NCBI GenBank assembly: GCA_016718525.1
Contig: JADKDD010000001.1
Coordinates: 744,001 to 808,000 of the forward strand
Reading direction: 5' to 3'
Origin: Rhodocyclaceae bacterium
GTDB lineage: Bacteria > Pseudomonadota > Gammaproteobacteria > Burkholderiales > Rhodocyclaceae
DNA length: 64,000 nt
This document shows, piece by piece, positions 62,063 through 64,000 of the stretch. Position 1 is the first letter of the stretch, and each line of letters opens with the position of its first letter. The notes under the pieces are model-generated. The model was not told the origin of the DNA. It saw nothing but the letters and a program-made list of their open reading frames with translations, and made no database searches. A program made the position numbers and the translations under genes.

Positions 62063-62545
62063 TCAGGAAAATCGGGGGTTGTCGGGATCGAGGCCAAAGG
62101 CTTCGGTCACCCATTCAAGGCGACCGGGGCCGTTCAGAAAATCGAGGTATAGCGCATGAATCAGCTGCAACATGCGCTTTGCCAGCGTTGCAGAGGATTC
62201 GCTGTGACTGCTCAAGCTGAGGCGAATCTGCCCGCCGCTGTTTTTTACCTTGAGTGCGATCCGCGTTGGATCGACGCGACGGTGCGCGGGTAGATCTGCT
62301 GATTGCTGGGCCTTGAGCCAAACGCGCAGGTCGCGATACAACTGCGATTGCGCGGCCAACGGCGGCAGCACGTCGTCGACCTTGACCTCATCGTCAGTTG
62401 CGGCAAGCCGCATCTCGTGACCGCTGAACCATTTGATACGCCAAGCAAACACAACACCAGCGTCGTTTTTGACCGGTGCCGCGCGAAACACGCCGCGCGC
62501 CACCATGTCGTCGATCACGGCGCCGACGTCGCTCGTGGTGGTCAA
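62063..62545 (-). CDS. Hypothetical protein in the TPP/PQQ operon
   Basis: 160 residues, no signal peptide or membrane helix. I do not recognise the family. The sequence mixes a charged N-terminal half (AWRIKWFSGHEMRLAATDDEVKVDDVLPPLA) and a Leu-rich C-terminal helix pair (KRMLQLIHALYLDFLNGPGRLEWVTEAFGLDPD). The ATG overlaps the stop of the TPP-enzyme gene (ATGA) and the next gene begins 9 bp later, so it is translationally linked to them. A cytoplasmic accessory or regulatory role is a guess from position only. Confidence 0.65.
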   Translation of the reverse strand: MTTTSDVGAVIDDMVARGVFRAAPVKNDAGVVFAWRIKWFSGHEMRLAATDDEVKVDDVLPPLAAQSQLYRDLRVWLKAQQSADLPAHRRVDPTRIALKVKNSGGQIRLSLSSHSESSATLAKRMLQLIHALYLDFLNGPGRLEWVTEAFGLDPDNPRFS

Positions 62546-64000
62546 TGTGCCACCGCGCCAACACCGGGTTCGACCGGTAGCGAAATGCCGGGTGGGTAGT
62601 CTTTGCTGGCGGTGAAGTCCTTGGTCGCTTGACAGTTGATCAGCGTTGAGACTTTGTTGTCGCGAGCCAACTTGTAGGCACGTGCCAGCGCCGCACGGAA
62701 CTGTTCTGGTGTCCGCACCAGTTCGCCATTGGCGCCAAGACCTTGCGCCATCTGGTCATAGCGCAGGTTTTCCTGGAACAAATACATCTGCAACGAGCGT
62801 GCCGAACGGGCGGCGTTGGGCCATACCCCCCACGCGTTGTTGTTGTAGATAACGGTGATGGTTGGCAGGCCGTACTTGATCGCGGTATCGAGTTCGAACA
62901 TGCTATAGGCAACCCCGGCGTCCGACGTCAGGCAAATGGTTGGTGTGCCCTGATAGCCCTTTTGAGGACCAACACCACGTTGCACGGCAACATTGACGCC
63001 CATCATCATCGCCATATCGGGCCCGATGGCGCCGTATTGGTAAGCCGGGACGATGCTCTGAGCCGGACGGTATGCGCGCATGAATTTGGCGGCAAACAGA
63101 CCGTTGGTCCAGCCGCCGCAACCGGTGGTGATCGCCAGTCTTCCGTCCGGATGAGTGTCGATGAAATGCTGCGTGTCGCGTGCAATGCAGGCCGGGTGCA
63201 GAAGACCACTCTTGGCGCTATTGTCAATCCCTTGCTTGTAGACGATGTCAATCTGCCCCTGAAAGGCCTGCTTGGCCTTGGCGATCTCTGCCACCCAGGC
63301 CTCGCGCTTGCGCTTGCCGACGCGTTCGGCGAGCACCTCGAGGAAGGCGGCTTCGTCGCTGACGATACCTAGATCCAGGGGCCAACGCGCGCCGAGATCC
63401 TCTTGTATCGGATGCACGCGGACGGTCTTGATACCTGGCGTGAGCCGGTATTCATTGGGGCTGGGCATACAATATTGCCCGACGAAAACCACCAGGTCGG
63501 CCGAGAGCAGGGCGTCGGGGGCGGCAGCGAGTGACAGACGATGATCGTCGGAGAAGAAACCGCGGGTTGGGCCGGAGGTGACGACGCCTAGATCAGCACG
63601 TTCTGCCGCCTTTTTCAATGCATCCCAGCCCTTGCGCTGAAACACACCCTGGCCGCCTATGATCAGTGGACGTTCCGCTTTGTCGAGTAGCGCGACGACA
63701 GCATCCATATCTTTGGGTGAGGGCCAGGCGCGCGAATCCGAGCGGTACTTGTTCTTGTCGTAGAAATCCTTGAGCTCACTCGGGGCCTTGAAGCGAGCGC
63801 GTGCCACTTCCGCAGGGAAATCAAGGTGCACCGGTTGCGGCACGCCTGATTTGAGGTGGCGGAAGGCCGTCGCACCGTACTCATGCACGCGGGACGGATC
63901 AATCAGACGCTTCCCGTACTTCTTGAGACCAACAGTGGTTGGTTGTTGCTCGGCGTGCTGAATAAAGGCTTCGCGGTCTTCGCCGGCCAGTGTCATATTG
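62542..64000 (-). CDS. TPP-dependent enzyme, acetolactate-synthase-like (N-terminus beyond window)
   Basis: The frame is open through the window edge, so about 485 C-terminal residues are seen and the pyrimidine-binding domain is only partly present. Central domain LLDKAERPLIIGGQGVFQRKGWDALKKAAERADLGVVTSGPTRG; TPP diphosphate-binding region LTSDAGVAYSMFELDTAIKYGLPTITVIYNNNAWG, where SDA stands in for the canonical GDG and NN is kept. Such enzymes decarboxylate 2-oxo acids or cleave or make acyloins and diketones. It is the first visible gene of an operon with two PQQ dehydrogenases. Confidence 0.88.
   Translation of the reverse strand, partial: NMTLAGEDREAFIQHAEQQPTTVGLKKYGKRLIDPSRVHEYGATAFRHLKSGVPQPVHLDFPAEVARARFKAPSELKDFYDKNKYRSDSRAWPSPKDMDAVVALLDKAERPLIIGGQGVFQRKGWDALKKAAERADLGVVTSGPTRGFFSDDHRLSLAAAPDALLSADLVVFVGQYCMPSPNEYRLTPGIKTVRVHPIQEDLGARWPLDLGIVSDEAAFLEVLAERVGKRKREAWVAEIAKAKQAFQGQIDIVYKQGIDNSAKSGLLHPACIARDTQHFIDTHPDGRLAITTGCGGWTNGLFAAKFMRAYRPAQSIVPAYQYGAIGPDMAMMMGVNVAVQRGVGPQKGYQGTPTICLTSDAGVAYSMFELDTAIKYGLPTITVIYNNNAWGVWPNAARSARSLQMYLFQENLRYDQMAQGLGANGELVRTPEQFRAALARAYKLARDNKVSTLINCQATKDFTASKDYPPGISLPVEPGVGAVAH

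Noticed and set aside
1..64000. CRISPR arrays, tRNA, rRNA, prophage, insertion sequences
   Set aside because: No array with regular spacers, no tRNA cloverleaf or rRNA, no transposase or integrase reading frame was seen; the repeated 24-mers are dispersed, not arrayed.

Overview
The window looks like a chromosomal segment of a Gram-negative pseudomonadote, most likely a gammaproteobacterium with a large lipid- and alcohol-oxidising repertoire. The clues are signal peptides with periplasmic PQQ and c-type cytochrome enzymes, a MoxR/DUF58/DUF4381/VWA/BatD operon, a WS/DGAT wax-ester synthase, MarC, NhaD and MscK-like membrane proteins, and REP-like intergenic palindromes. The species cannot be named from the sequence. 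I see no rRNA, tRNA, CRISPR array, insertion sequence, integrase or prophage, and both window edges cut genes.

Layout. 1-3723: the end of an AraC-type regulator and two tandem secreted DUF1254/DUF1214 proteins. 4160-8588: small metabolic and membrane genes (flavin/PNPOx-like, FrnE-type DsbA, TauE/SafE, BtuF-like, two 4HBT thioesterases, MarC). 8685-11476: a LytTR two-component pair whose kinase carries an unusual membrane module after its ATPase domain. 11845-13482: malic enzyme. 13695-22687: a long minus-strand run in which moxR, DUF58, DUF4381, two VWA proteins, a TPR protein and BatD are mostly joined by start-stop overlaps, followed by a phytanoyl-CoA dioxygenase-like gene and an MFS transporter. 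22906-25437: an Asp-box beta-propeller gene paired with a MoaD/ThiS sulfur-carrier-like gene, then a secreted HExxH protein. 25485-33329: acyltransferase, DUF1028/TPR, NhaD, a large mechanosensitive channel, DUF924 and a small membrane protein. 33361-43239: two sulfatases flanking a coniferyl-aldehyde-dehydrogenase-like gene, WS/DGAT, an HSL-type hydrolase and a nitronate-monooxygenase-like protein.

43697-58133 holds a second DUF924 gene and then a plus-strand acyl-CoA module: crotonase, SCP-x-like thiolase, acyl-CoA dehydrogenase, SDR, acyl-CoA synthetase and alpha/beta hydrolase. A divergent AraC/OruR-type regulator follows, then DUF2889, a PQQ/haem alcohol dehydrogenase, an alpha-methylacyl-CoA racemase-like enzyme, a CBS protein and a beta-hydroxyacid-dehydrogenase-like enzyme. 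Together these suggest oxidation of an alcohol to an acid, CoA activation, racemisation of a methyl-branched acyl-CoA and beta-oxidation. 58218-64000 is a tight minus-strand operon: a TPP-dependent acetolactate-synthase-like enzyme (cut by the edge), an unknown protein, a cytochrome c/PQQ fusion resembling polyvinyl-alcohol dehydrogenase, and a PQQ glucose-dehydrogenase-like protein.

The most striking non-coding signal is a dispersed REP-like repeat. A 24-nt short form and a 60-nt long form occur 11 times, nine between genes and two inside reading frames (moxR and batD), where they encode short loop or linker segments.
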